Source: Cristatella mucedo (Eukaryota; Bryozoa; Phylactolaemata; Cristatellidae). From it: a stretch of 64,000 bases of DNA. The stretch is from positions 10,608,501 through 10,672,500 of the forward strand of contig WPIO01000005.1 of the NCBI GenBank assembly GCA_009760855.2, read 5' to 3'. The translations under genes were made by a program, and so were the position numbers. This document shows, piece after piece, positions 12,463 through 23,380 of this stretch. A model generated the notes under the pieces. That model made no database searches, had not been told where the DNA came from, and saw only the letters and a list, made by a program, of their open reading frames with translations. Every line of letters begins with the position of its first letter. Position 1 is the first letter of the stretch.

Positions 12463-12839
12463 CCCTGTAGGTTAAGCGAGACTGCTGAGCGCTGAGTTAG
12501 CAAACGCTTATCTGAGAGAGGGCGGCGACAAAAGAGACCAGAAGCAATATCAGCAATCGCCGACGGTGTGCCGGGCGACAACGGTTTACCAGGATGCCAC
12601 CGTGTGGAACGCGGTGACAGCGATCCAGGCTGTGACGGTTTGCCAGGCGCACGTGGTGTGCAACAAGGCAACGGCCTGCGAGGTAGCGAAGGCCATGGAG
12701 GTGACGCGGGCATGCGACTAACCGGTGGGTTATGACTCGGAGCAAGTCGCAAATGCGAAGCAGGTCGGAGGCTCATCGGCGACGCAAGTGGGCTGTGACG
12801 CTGCACAGGTAGGAGACGAGGCCGAGATCGGATATGCGG

Positions 12840-12995
12840 TGCAGGTCGGAAACGCGGCGGCGCCCGAAGACGCGGCGGCGGCGGCGGCGCCCTAAGACGC
12901 GGCGGCGGCGGCGCCCGAAGACGCGGCGGCGGCGGCGCCCGAAGACGCGGCGGCGGCGCCCGAAGACGCGGCGGCGGCGGCACCCGAAGTCGCGG
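12840..12995 (+). repeat. GC-rich coding minisatellite in the Gag-like ORF
   Basis: Repeats of GCGCCCGAAGACGCGGCGGC and variants with different GCG run lengths. In the sense frame they encode A-A-A-A-P-E-D blocks. The copy number differs between the three elements (more units here than at 59605-59680). The repeat keeps long frames open on both strands, which explains the arginine/proline-rich antisense ORF. Confidence 0.85.
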
Positions 12996-13170
12996 TGGCG
13001 CCCGGAGACGCTGTGGTGGCTTGCGAAGTGGTGGTGTTGGTGTGTGATGCACCATTGAGCTTCGAGTCTGCGCCGCCCGACGAGGCGCCAGCGGCGGAAA
13101 AATATGTGGCCTCACGACGCATGAACGCAGCTGTCAAACGCAGCCGACTTTCCACAGGCTTCGACAGGCC

Positions 13171-13446
13171 GTGCGGTCGCCCGCCTCCTCCGAGCAGCCG
13201 TTACTAAGCCTCATAATTAAGGGGACAGTTACTGCCCCGGCAGAAGAATTTGGCATTGAAATTGATGGAATCCGCCGCCACCTAGCGGACATCAGACCAG
13301 TACCGAATGCCAATGAACTCCCTGACGAACACTCCGATGCTGGCCCTAGTAGTATGTCCAGAGTCGACGAGCCCAGCAGACAGCTACGGCCAAGATGTGG
13401 CCTGAGACCGCCGACGCGCTATGAGGACTATGTGGTTAACGTTTAG
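13171..13446 (+). CDS. Pol-end-like tail ORF of copy 1
   Basis: A 91-codon frame, conserved with the copy at 16183-16608 (minus strand) and partly with 59818-60063. It contains KGTVTAPAEEFGIEIDGIRR and ends LRPRCGLRPPTRYEDYVVNV. An arginine-rich R-P-P-x-R-Y-x-D-Y/F end is typical of the last residues of Gypsy Pol or of a downstream ORF. No catalytic domain is present. It is in a different frame from the Gag-like ORF, so if expressed it would need frameshifting or its own start. I infer that it survives because this region adjoins sequences needed in cis before the 3' repeat. Confidence 0.5.
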   Translation: MRSPASSEQPLLSLIIKGTVTAPAEEFGIEIDGIRRHLADIRPVPNANELPDEHSDAGPSSMSRVDEPSRQLRPRCGLRPPTRYEDYVVNV

Positions 13447-13530
13447 CCTTCTCGCTGTCTAAGCAGTGGGGAAAAACAGCTGCTTGCTGCTTTGGCTACG
13501 TCGTTAATTGATCTCCAGATCAGGCGGGCA

Positions 13531-13775
13531 TGTGGTTTTATTTAATTGATGACACTGCCCCTGATCGTTGTACGAGTGGGCTGTGACACTCGATGTGGTA
13601 AGCAGCCGGGCCGTGCTATTAGTGTTTGTTGTGACAAGGGAGTCAGGGGACTCCGGTGGGCGAGAGGGGCGAGGAGAGTTGTGCTTCGCCCTGCTCCGTG
13701 CGTAGGGAGAAGAAAGTGGTGGTGTTGTTCGTCGGCTGGTGCTCTGTGCCGTTCGCGACGATAATTCAGACTACA
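13531..13775 (+). repeat. 3' terminal repeat of copy 1
   Basis: 245 bp, same ends as the left repeat, but with the alternative variants (TATTAGTGTTTG, GACAAGGGAGTC, CGTCGGCTGGTG) that are also in the right repeat of the copy at 58713. Preceded by CCAGATCAGGCGGGCA, a weakly purine-rich stretch conserved in all three copies. Confidence 0.92.
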
Positions 13776-13889
13776 AGTTGGACATAATCTCGCCGTCGGT
13801 GATGGTATAGAGCATAGATATAGGACCAGCGCAGGTGGCTTCCCCCCCCCCCTGTGCTTTGTGGGCAGTGGGTTGGTTAATGCCTATTC

Positions 13890-14105
13890 GCTCACTCCTG
13901 GCCTTACCATTGGCAATGACGAAGTTGAACCTATGCTTTAATCCATTCCGACCTTCCAGCATGTCAAACTCTCTCAACCTCGTTTCCCTGACTGCATGTA
14001 GTGCTGACATCCGCACTTCAGTGGCATCAAACTGTCTCAAATTGAATGACGATAGAAACCAACTTACTAATTACTGCAAGCCTAGTGTGGTTTAAAATAT
14101 GGAAA
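13890..14105 (+). mobile_element. LINE remnant, plus strand
   Basis: Short L2-like fragment with SSMSNSLNLVSLTACSADIR and a degenerate NCLKLNDDRNQLTN-type motif (VNFLKLNDD... in sister copies). No reading frame survives. At 13790-13835 a minus-strand MLYTITDGEIM-like stretch may be a second, opposed scrap of the same family. Confidence 0.55.
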
Positions 14106-15159
14106 AGCTACCACATAAAAATTGCATTCGTAAGCAAGACGAACGAAAAACAAAGAGAGCTTAACCAAAAGATCAGAAACTGTGTCGCATGAATGCCCTG
14201 TCAAAGCCAATGCAGCGAAGCTCTCCCCTTTGGCTCTCAACATCGCTAATCTCCCTGCCGAAGACAAGAAGTCCTATCTGCCAGAGCCAATCAGTTCCAC
14301 ATTTTTGCCGAAAGCTTTTGAAGGATGAGTGGCCTAATTAAAAGTAATGCGTGAGCGTAGCCAGCCAGCAAAACAGCTTCTTATTAATTGACGGTACATA
14401 CAGCTATTGAGATCAGAGAGCAAGGAATTCATGCAAAATTTGAACTTTTCGCCAGTGCCACGGGTGCATTGCTCTGAACTCGAAAAGATTAGTCTTGTGT
14501 CTTTCATTCAGGACATAAAGTCGTATGCTCTATCTAAAGTTGTACCACGATATTAATATAGTGTCGGGTATTAATATTATCGTGTACAACATCATTTTAG
14601 TTTTTTATTCAAATTCTTAGGTCGAATAAGATCATGCCGTTGAAGAGAGCGAATTGCATGACACTGGCTTTGAAAACTATTACTTAAGCTTAAGCAAACA
14701 TTCAGCAGATTACGGTGATCCTTTTGCATTCGTGCCAGAATGCATTGGAGACATGGAGATAAACACAATTCGATAGCTGAACTTTAAGGCGTGGTTTGTG
14801 CTAGTATCACAAGCTTGGCTGCGAGTTCGGCGACCTTTAAGTTGAATCGTGTGTTGTGCGAAAGACTTGGGCCAAAAACAATGCACACGCATTAGTCACG
14901 GAATAACACTAACTTTTCTTTTGTGTTCTGTCTGGGCAGTAGATTAACATCCGACAGTGGGTACGCTTAACCTCAGAGCATTATTTGTGTGTTATTCACG
15001 TATATACGTATAGACATATATCGTTATATGAATGTGCAGGCAGGCATATACATACGCATACAGGTTTATGTGCAAGCAGGTATGTACAGGACAACCTAAT
15101 GTATCAAAGACGTGGCAGACACTACTTCTGTCTTAACTTCACTAGCTCTCGATCCGGCA
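14106..15159. other. Unassigned, AT-rich spacer
   Basis: No coding region recognised. 14985-15085 is a low-complexity TATA/CATA-rich stretch (TATACGTATAGACATATATC and similar). Confidence 0.4.
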
Positions 15160-15625
15160 TCGAATAGACTCTGAAATAATTTATCCATTGCAGGTCACTG
15201 CGTAGTTTGACGTCCTGACAGCCATCACTCGACGACGAAACGGGAATACCAAAAGGGCTTCGACCACCGAGAATTTGGGCTTGCAGCGCGACTACCGTTT
15301 TCCCCTGCTCCAGCGCTCCCACTTCCCTTCTCCTGCGTCTGCACGTCAGCCACCGCTCATCAACTGTAGGTTCATGGATCCGGGCTGCTGGACCGAAGCT
15401 CCGCACCGGCCCATATCGATGCTACATCCTACATATTTCATTCGATTGCACCAGCCTACCTACCTCCTCGCTCCTCACTGTGTTCTTGAACTACCAGCTC
15501 CTATGATTCCAGTAGTGCAATCTTAAATCCCGTCCTGCAAGCTTAAATGAAAATCTTTGATTTTGTATTTATCGAAAGTCTGGAGCTCACTTCCTGCAAC
15601 GGTCACCACGTACATTGATCAATGA
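15160..15625 (+). mobile_element. Possible old LINE C-terminal remnant
   Basis: Frames in sequence read LHQPTYLLAPH, LPAPMIPVVQS and AAAGTCTGGAGCTCACTTCC (K-V-W-S-S-L-P), which echo the L-x-P-x-Y-L, P-x-T...K and P-K-x-W-N-S-L-P motifs at the end of L2-like ORFs. Similarity is weak and spread over several frames. Confidence 0.3.
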
Positions 15626-15839
15626 CCCTAAGTGTCTCTTTGAGTGAGACTGAGGTTGACGTCAGGTGCTTTGAGTTCACCCTTGTACACACTGCTATTG
15701 CGATGGACTACTTTTCTGTTAATGACAAACCTGCTCTATTAATCTCTACTTTGAGCCACGGGATTACCGACTCCCCTCATTACCTGGTTGAAGGGCAGCC
15801 TTAATTCGGATACGGGGGTGAAAGGAATGACAGCGAAAG

Positions 15840-16098
15840 TGTGGTCTGAATTGTCGTCGCAAATGGCACAGAACGCTTGCCGACGTGCAACACCACCAGT
15901 TTATTCCACCTCCACACAGAGCAGGGTGAAACACAACTCTCCTCGCCCCTCTCGCCCACCGGAGTTCCCTCCGGAGTCCCCACCGACTCCCTTGTCAAAA
16001 CAAACACTAATAGCATGTCCGGGCTGCTTACCACATCGAGTGTCACAGCCCACTCGTACAGCGATCAGGGGCAGTGTCATCAATTAAATAATACCACA
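15840..16098 (-). repeat. 3' terminal repeat of copy 2
   Basis: 259 bp, TG...CA in transcript orientation. It retains an AATAAA poly(A) signal (TTTATT on the plus strand near 15899) and has a 12-13 bp local duplication near 15962. Confidence 0.9.
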
Positions 16099-16182
16099 TG
16101 CCCGCCCGATCTGGAGATCAATTAACGACGTAGCCAGAGCAGCAAGCATCTGTTCTACTCCACTGCTTAGACAACGATAAGG

Positions 16183-16608
16183 CTAAACATTAACCACATA
16201 GTTCTCATAGCGCGCCGGCGGTCTCAGCCCACATCTCGGCCGTAGCTGTCTGCCGCGCGCGTCTGCTCTGGCCATACTACTAGGGCCAGCATCGAAGTGT
16301 GCGTCAAGGAGCTCTTTAGCGATCGGTACTAGTCTGATGTCCGCTTGGTGGCGGCGGATTCCATCAATTTCAATGCCAAATTCTTCTGCCGGGGCAGTAA
16401 CTGTCCCCTTAATCATGAAGCTTAGTAACGGCGGCTCGAAGGAGGCGGGCAACCGCACGGCCTGTGGAAGCCTGTGGAAAGTCGGCTGCGTTTGACAGCT
16501 GCGTTCATGCGTCGTGGGGCCACATATTTTTCCGCCGCTGGCGCCTCGTCGGGCGGCGCAGCCTCGAAGCTCAGTGGTGCATCCCACACCAACACCACCA
16601 CTTCGCAA
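16183..16608 (-). CDS. Pol-end-like tail ORF of copy 2
   Basis: A 141-codon frame with KGTVTAPAEEFGIEIDGIRR and ending LRPRCGLRPPARYENYVVNV, colinear with 13171-13446. Its N-terminal part overlaps the alanine-rich Gag frame in another phase. Conservation of the final 90 residues in two copies, with mostly conservative changes, hints that it was translated in the parent element. No enzyme motif is visible. Confidence 0.5.
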   Translation of the reverse strand: MRSGGVGVGCTTELRGCAARRGASGGKICGPTTHERSCQTQPTFHRLPQAVRLPASFEPPLLSFMIKGTVTAPAEEFGIEIDGIRRHQADIRLVPIAKELLDAHFDAGPSSMARADARGRQLRPRCGLRPPARYENYVVNV

Positions 16609-17000
16609 GCCACCACAGCGTCTCCGGGCGCCGCCACCGCGTCTTCGGGCGCCGCCACCGCGTCTTCGGGCGCCGCCGCCGCGTCTTAGGGCGCCGCCGC
16701 GTCTTCGGACGCCGCCGCGTTTCCGACCTGCACCGCATATCCGATCTCGGCCTCGTCTCCTACCTGTGCTGCGTCACAGCCCACTTGCGTCGCCGATGAG
16801 CCTCCGACCTGCTTCGCATTTCCGACTTGCTCCGAGTCATAACCCACCGGTTCGTCGCATGCCAGCGTCACCTCGACTGCTTTCGCTACCTCGCAGGCCG
16901 TTGCCTCGTTGCACACCACGTGCGCCTGGCAAACCGTCACAGCCTGGATCGCTGTCACCGCGTTCCAAACGGTGGAACGCGGTGATAGCGATTTACCGCT

Positions 17001-17276
17001 TTACCGATTTCGTGCTTTACCTACAGGGCTAGCCAGCGCTGTTAACAGAGCCTCGCGAAGCAGACGGTAGTCATCCTGGATTGCCTTCGGCATGTAAGAA
17101 TACACATAGAAGGCGCTTCCTTTCAAGAAGAGAGGCAGATATTTGTGCCAGATTGTCGGATTGACACCGTACAGCTCGAGCCGCCGCTCCGAGTCAAGCA
17201 GCCAAGTTGCGAAGTCATCCCCGACTTGAAAATGCTCAAGCAACATTGCTGTCATCGCCGCCGCCGGAAATAGCAT
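17001..17276 (-). pseudogene. Gag-like N-terminal region of copy 2
   Basis: Contains AMLLEHFQVGDDFATWLLDS and YLPLFLKGSAFYVYSYMPKA, matching the copies at 12244 and 58992. The frame is lost after ASPVGKARNR, where a deletion removes part of the region downstream (compare 59220-59350). The ATG equivalent to the others is at 17243-17245. Confidence 0.75.
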
Positions 17277-17521
17277 GTAGTCTGAATTATCGTCGCGAAT
17301 GGCACAGAACGCTTGCCGACGTGCAACACCACCAGTTTATTCCACCTCCACACAGAGCCGGGTGAAACACAACTCTCCTCGCCCCTCTCGCCCACCGGAG
17401 TCCCCACCGACTCCCTTGTCAAAACAAACACTAACAGCACGGCCCGGCTGCTTACCACATCGAGTGTCACAGCCCACTCGTACAGCGATCAGGGGCAGTG
17501 TCATCAATTAAATAAACCACA
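17276..17521 (-). repeat. 5' terminal repeat of copy 2
   Basis: 246 bp, TG...CA in transcript orientation, with AATAAACTGGTGGTGTTGC near its middle. This looks like the ancestral poly(A)-region form of the family. Confidence 0.9.
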
Positions 17522-17717
17522 GAATGTCATATGCCGGTGCTTTAAGATGACAGAGAAGACTCGTCTTTGATTCGGTATTCTTCTTCCGTCTTCTTCTTCT
17601 TCTAATGCCTCCTATGTTGCGAAGACTCGTCTTCGCGTGGTTGCAGACTTTGGAGTGCATGTAACTTTGCGTATCTTGATATGAGTATATGTCAAATCCT
17701 ACCACCTGATTGTGGCA

Positions 17718-18216
17718 TTAAGACTCGTTGCCCACTGTGAGAAATGACCTGCAACTCCCCTCGCGGCTTGGTCTACGCTTCATTGAGTAAAGCAGGTCAG
17801 GGCTCATTATTTTGTAGCTGCCATCAAGCCCTATGCCGTTCCATGGCGGGCGTTCTTGATCGTTACCCTGTTCTGCCGTGATTGGCATAATTTCGTGTAT
17901 CGTGTCGGCCACTACAATTCTTTAACGGCGTTTTGAGATGCTGGTCTCGCGCTCCAAACGTTGGCTGTTCTCCTGACTCAACTGTGCTTCTCACTTTCCA
18001 TTTTTGTGCGTGAGTTGAAGCCTGCTGGCCACCGAATGCGCTAGCAGCCAATACGTATGCCACGTCAAAGATCAACTGCTCCCGTGCCTCTAAATGCGGT
18101 CTTACATTTGGTATTGGAATTTCAATAGCTGTGAATTTTTTTGGAAGCCAGTGTACTACTCCCATTGATTTTACCTCTAGCCGTGATGGCACACTAGGTA
18201 AGGCAGTTGCTTTCAC
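17718..18216 (-). pseudogene. Unrecognised coding remnant in two overlapping frames
   Basis: Two minus-strand frames overlap by about 50 bases: 17863-18216 (117 codons, with GVVHWLPKKFTAIEIPIPNV) and 17718-17912 (64 codons, with MPITAEQGNDQERPPWNGIG). One frameshift near 17900 would join them. Composition is more protein-like than most frames in the window. I do not recognise the family; a transposon polyprotein or a broken host exon are both possible. Confidence 0.3.
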
Positions 18217-18355
18217 GACCTCGGTCGCGAGGTCGTGGGTTCGATTCCTACGGTGGGCGATCCTTTATTGCCACCGCAAGCATTGGTGATAGCCGTAAAG
18301 GCTCTTCTGTCGCTATACAAAAAGAGGCTGTTTAATCAGCTAGGATTTTTTTTTT
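18180..18355 (+). repeat. SINE-A copy 5, near full length
   Basis: A-box region TGGCACACTAGGTAAGGC, hairpin CACGACCTCGGTCGCGAGGT (18214-18237), B box GGTTCGATTCC, body GCCGTAAAGGCTCTTCTGTC and TAATCAGCTAGG followed by a run of T (about 18346-18355). Among the best preserved copies here. Confidence 0.88.
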
Positions 18356-18594
18356 ACCGGTCCGGGTGGGCCCGTTGAGTACCCGACAGGAGGCATCTCT
18401 TTCTCTTGTGGCGTAAGCCATCTACTCGGCATGTGATTGAGTACCTAAAAGCTGAATTTACTGCTTGGACTGCACAAGTTTGAATTTCAAGAAAATCTAC
18501 TTGACTTCATTTATATAGAGAGCAGTGATTGATCAAGCTTATGTTACTTACCAGGCATGGCAGCTCTGTGCCAAAATTTCCGCAGTAATGATTT

Positions 18595-19420
18595 TGATAA
18601 TAATAATATATTTTTTTAGCGAACTCAGAGAACTAAGTCTCTGCTTGAGCACTTTAAATAAGCTGCAAATAAAGCGCTCTAATTGGTTTTCAATAACGTC
18701 AACAGTGTCGACGAGCATAAGTACGCAAAAGACGATTTAATTCACTGCGAACCAGAGAGTGCTGTGGGGAATCAGCGGGGTTTAGTTTCTTCGTACATTT
18801 TTCTAATTAGCGAAGGTTTTGACGTGATTATGTAAAGTTCTAGGCTTTTGGACCATTCGAACTTAAGGCATGGTCTCCAAAAGATTCGAGGCTAGTTTAA
18901 AGCACTGCTAAGTGACTCAAGTCAGACGACGGAGTGGTCCAATGCTAAGCCTAATTGGGATATGGTTCGGCTAAGTGTGTTTGAGCAAAAGTATGAAAGA
19001 GCTTTGAAGTCGATAGGCTGTTGGACTTTGAGAAAGTGCAAGTCAATAAGAAGTGGGGTAATGAGAAAATTACGACGCTAACGACAATAAAGCTTAGCTG
19101 CGGTGTCTTCTTATCTGGAGACCTAAAGAGTAGGGAGTTACAGAAGTCAAGATGGGATATCAAAAATGCACGAACAAGTATGCATGTGACGTTCTCCTAC
19201 AAGCAGGCCCAGATTTGTGCAACGTCACGGTGGTGGAAGTAGACAGATTTAACTGTGAAACTATTGCGGTCGTCTTGGTTGAATTACTTTAGAATAGGAC
19301 ACTCAGATTTGGTAATGATACAGCTCAAAGTATGGTGGATGAGACAATTTTGAGTCTCATCTCTTCCAATTTATAAATTATGAGAAAATGCTTATCTCCA
19401 AAAGATCCTATTAGAGCACT
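18595..19420 (-). mobile_element. Old L2-like LINE, minus strand
   Basis: The 3' tail is at 18595-18680 (ATAATAATAT, then GCGAACTCAGAGAACTAAGT, the diverged family tail), followed by C-terminal coding fragments such as SHLDFCNSLLFRSPDKKTPQ near 19100-19163, the counterpart of the LDYCNSLLAGLP motif of sister copies. Many stops. One of the oldest copies in the window. Confidence 0.6.
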
Positions 19421-22400
19421 TAAGTCCAGACTTTTTTTGGGTGCAACCCCCGACATCCTTAATACATAGATACGTCAACGTCTGAATAAAAAATTAGCAA
19501 TATCTACCGTGACTGTCACGGCTAGTCGGAAGACTGCTGAGAGTAATGCCGAGACTGCTACAGGGCTAGATCATGATTGGGCTAGCGACCGCTGCAGGCT
19601 TGAACTTTTGTTAATTGCGTTTTAACCTACTGTTAATCAGGAAGGAATAAAGGATGCCAGGGTGATAAAATTTGCATCGGGCAGGACTTTTTTGAAGCTC
19701 CATAGGTTGAAGTCGCAAAGCCCGATATTCGCATTGAGAACCGTGAGATTATAGCAACTGGCTTTGAGACTGCTAATGTGCAGTGCATGCAATTGCTTTA
19801 CGCTGGTGACGACTCATGTTTTGGCAATGCTCGGTGTGTCGACAATACTATATGTCACGTGCCACTGCTTAAAGATGATGGAAAGGGAAATCTGCCAATT
19901 TCGCGAGTTCTACGCTTCCTCGGCAGTTCGTTTCGAATTGTTATTAAGTTGAACCCCTTTTTTTCTTCGTATCAGATCACCTGAAGAGCCATCGAAAGTG
20001 ATTATTCCATTGACTTTGCAGCTTGGCAAATGCAATGCCGTGATGTTGGTGTACGTGCGTGTGGATCAAACTCGTGTGACTCATGTCAACCAACGTCGGG
20101 CAGCTAAGACCACGCCACCATTGCCGAATCGACGTGTGGTAAAAGCAAACGTATTGCAATGCTCGTTCCGATTCGCAGTAACTTAAACCTTCACTGCCTT
20201 TCGAAAATCTGCCAGGGGGTGTATGCTTCTGAGAAATTGCTCATGCAACGGTGCAGCAAGGTCTGGTTCTCCACATGCTGGGTGTACTAATCTCATTCTG
20301 GTTCTCCACATGTTGGGTGTACTAATCTCATTCTAGTTTGAGGTCGTTTCATGTATCTATTGCAATGGAGCTGCAGCAAAAAAAGCCCTCATCTGTCTCC
20401 GGCCAAGTGTAGTGCTGACGATCTGAACGTCCAAATAGCCGAGGTGTCTGAAGACGCATCGAAGTCCAACTCGTTTGTGGGACGACTGCGAGGGATAGAG
20501 ATTAAGAAGTTGCTGAAGAAGGAGCCTGAACAATTCACAACAGTAATTTACCTGAGTGCCTGGCGAGGTGGCGAAGAAGCCGAACGTTGACACCTATTAC
20601 GGATGATGGTTATTTGTTTTATTATTCTGGCCGCAGGCAGCGTTAGTTAAAGGATTGAAGCGGCGGCGTACAAATCAACCCAATTATGACATTGATATTC
20701 GTTACTCACGGTTCATGCATTATAACGGCTAGGAACAATTATGCGATAATCTATTGCTAAGGAACTAGAGTAGACGCAGCCGTATAATAAGCAGTCAGTT
20801 ACGCGCCAGAATTCGGTGCCTTGGCGCTGGAGCTAACTTCAGCTCTCAGCTGCTGAGTCATACCAGAGTTAGTGAGCGAAAGTCGTGGCTGCTGCTGAAC
20901 GCCCGTTGAACGACCTGCTACTGAATGGCCATGCTGCTTAATATAAAGCTCGTTTGAATAATTGATTTGCACAGCACCCAATGAGAGCTCAATATTTATT
21001 TGTGTGCTTCGCATACACCAAGGGACTCAAGCGCGCGACCTTGGCCATAAAATGCATTTACCTTGACTTTAATTGGAGCGAGCGCCGTGACCGCTGGACC
21101 GAACCAGCGTAAACCGCGGTATGAATTAGACATGGAGTAGTTATCTTAAGGTACGCGCGTCCTTCGTTCCTACCTTTTCCCACTACTTAAGGAATACCTG
21201 CGTGCATCAGTGCTACACCTACAAGTCCTCAGCGCCGATTCCAAGGCTCGAGGTTTCAACAGTATGCGTCACCTGTCGGCAGAAACCTAACAACGACGCG
21301 AGCACTTTGCTAGAGGCCTAGTTCTGTCTGGACTTGGAATCCGTCACACCGGTTGGTATAAGCATAACAAAATTTTTATAAATTACTATGCTTTTTTAAA
21401 AGTCGAGCCTTATCATTGTGTAGCTGAAAGTCAAAATCTGCCGCATTGACGCGCGAGCTTCCGGGAGACGTTACATCCGCCGAGGTGGCGGTACCCCAGC
21501 ATTTCTATATCTGTTTATGTCGATTGTTTCGTGCCCACAACTAAAACAAACTCGCTTTGATGGCTTGCATATCATGGCAGTTCCAAAAGTAACCATAGCT
21601 TGACGTGCACGCAGGTTGCGAATGACTAGGCCATGCGATGCCAGGACACAGAGCCCCTGTTCCGCCGCCGACGTCTGATAAGACGAATTGTGAAAGTCAA
21701 ATAAAAAAGGCCAAAATATTGATTTTAAAATTATAAATAATTTTAAGCAGTTACCTACGCTCTTAAATTTAGAGGAATACGGTATAGTTTGTCGTTAACG
21801 TGCACCCACCGGAGCATTGTCGGTTACTAGGGGCGTGGCTTCCAGTGCGTATTGACCGTCGCTAGTGGCGAGAACGCGGCCTATCGGTGCTCTTACGGCA
21901 GGTGCCCGGGAGCAGCCGCGCGTCTCTGCGGTGGCAATTCAATGGCCAGCGGTGGCCAGCGTAATTCTAAGTCATGCGAGATGCAGCTGCCCTATGCTAT
22001 TCATATGACACACCCACGATACTGTTATAGTGACATTGATGCAGCTTCTTCTATAACTATTTCAGCCACAAACGCAGTGCATGCACGGATGCAAGCCCTT
22101 GCCGAAGCATGATAAAAACAGTTGAAGCTGGCGCCTCTTTGCATGGCCAAAGAGCCCCCAAGATGCCTCCTACACGCAGGTGCGCCGGCGGTAGCGGAGA
22201 TGACAAATCCAACACACGAGATATGCGATGATGTATTTCGCAACAGCCAGGACTGGCGACCAGCGTTTAATCGTAGTAATAATACTAATAGCATTCATAG
22301 AGCATCATCAGCGAATCGAATCTCGAATTTCTAGGATCCTTTCGTATGCTTTATATGAAGCATATCAATATGGCCATTGGTAATAAGGAGTAACGAATTA

Positions 22401-23321
22401 CTGCAATCCACTCTAAGCAAAATCGGTGGCGCGAAGCATTAATTTGAAGTAAATATCGCACTTCACCGTATTTAAAATTTACTCATCAAATTGTATGCCT
22501 TTGTATTCTCTCACATTCTCATGAAAAGTGGCTGCAAAGACGCTTGACGCAATCACGGCAATCTACGAAATGCACTGAAAATTCACCAGAAATCGGCTGT
22601 GCGAATCCAACATCAACCAGAAGTGCCTCTAAAAGCCTACCAGCACACTATATGACACTAAGCACTCAAAAACTGAACTTTTCTTTCCTCTCTACAGAGA
22701 GCAAGTGTTTGCCTCCAGCTAAACAATACAAGTTCGGTGGAGGCGTTTAATCGCCAAAAATGCTGGAAGATCCAACAGCTCCATGAAAATAAAGGAACCG
22801 CAAAAAGCAGGAACGGGAGTAAGAATGAAGAAAGATTCTAACTTTGCTGGCATGCGGCAATACGCTATCTTCAAAAATTAACCACAAAATCTCGTGCCAT
22901 TTCGCGAAGGCAATTGTGCAATATACTTCGGTGGATTGCGGTATTGAAGTAGCAGCATTCCAAGTCAGCCTGGCTTAGACGGATATTCTTTGATTGCTGT
23001 TTCTGAATTTTAATGATGAGGACAATCTTTAGCTGAGGCAGCATAAAAGCAAAGCTGCGAAAATGTAAGTCTGCAGTGCTTCTGGAGTTGGGTCTTGGCA
23101 TTTGAGCTGAGTTATGCTCTAGGCTATCGAGCTTGAGAGTCGATACACGTCATGGCTACAGTTGAACGTCTGTAACACGCCCTCGCTTTCAAATAGATTT
23201 TTCTATGCTAAGGACACGGAGGTTTTACGTTACGCTGTGGTCGCACTTGGTCGCTGCCATGTTTTGCTACTGCCAGCCTCCTCCCCAGCACACCACTGCG
23301 CATTGGTGTTTCTGAGACTAA
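19421..23321. other. Gene-free stretch, nothing recognised
   Basis: About 3.9 kb without a recognisable domain or a repeat shared with the rest of the window, apart from one 35-bp direct duplication (20263-20332). Frames at 20351-20590 and 21852-22112 are the longest, but neither shows a known motif or any supporting signal. Short host exons cannot be excluded. Confidence 0.4.
20263..20332. repeat. 35-bp tandem duplication
   Basis: Two adjacent 35-bp units (20263-20297, 20298-20332), CTGGTTCTCCACATG(C/T)TGGG and so on, differing at one base. A recent slippage-type duplication. Confidence 0.92.
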
Positions 23322-23380
23322 TAATAATAATAATAATAATAATTCACTTGATAAAGCGCCCTCAAAAAGTCGTAAGCCGT
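23322..23380 (-). mobile_element. LINE 3' tail only, minus strand
   Basis: An AAT-repeat followed by TTCACTTGATAAAGCGCCCT is the 3' end of the L2-like LINE family (compare 48350-48412 and 49310-49385). Coding sequence is missing, so this is a heavily 5'-truncated insertion. Confidence 0.65.

Larger units (their letters stand above)
11965..13775 (+). mobile_element. Non-autonomous LTR-type element, copy 1
   Basis: A complete 1.8-kb element: terminal direct repeats at 11965-12210 and 13531-13775, both starting TGTGGTTTTATTTAATTGAT and ending CAGACTACA, flanked by the 5-bp duplication AGTTG (11960-11964, 13776-13780). The interior holds only a Gag-like start (12244 onward), an alanine-rich repeat and a Pol-end-like tail; protease, RT and integrase are absent. 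It therefore resembles TRIM/LARD-type elements that depend on a helper. The two terminal repeats differ at about 20 positions by eye. No TGG primer-binding site adjoins the left repeat. Confidence 0.9.
15840..17521 (-). mobile_element. Non-autonomous LTR-type element, copy 2
   Basis: Second complete copy, on the minus strand. Terminal repeats lie at 17276-17521 (5') and 15840-16098 (3'), flanked by GAAAG (15835-15839) and GAATG (17522-17526), a 4-of-5 match. Here the two repeats share copy-specific variants (GGTGGGGACTCC, GGAGGTGGAATAAACTGG, GTCGGCAAGCG), as normal LTR replication predicts. The right-hand repeat in transcript orientation is longer because of a small duplication (GGAGGGAACTCC). 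The interior has the same Gag-like start, alanine repeat and Pol-end-like tail. Confidence 0.9.

Noticed and set aside
12459-13115. 218-codon Arg/Pro-rich antisense ORF (also at 16514-17032 and 59206-59784)
   Set aside because: It lies antisense to the GC-rich repeat of the Gag-like ORF, where stops are rare. Presence in three copies follows from their shared sequence.
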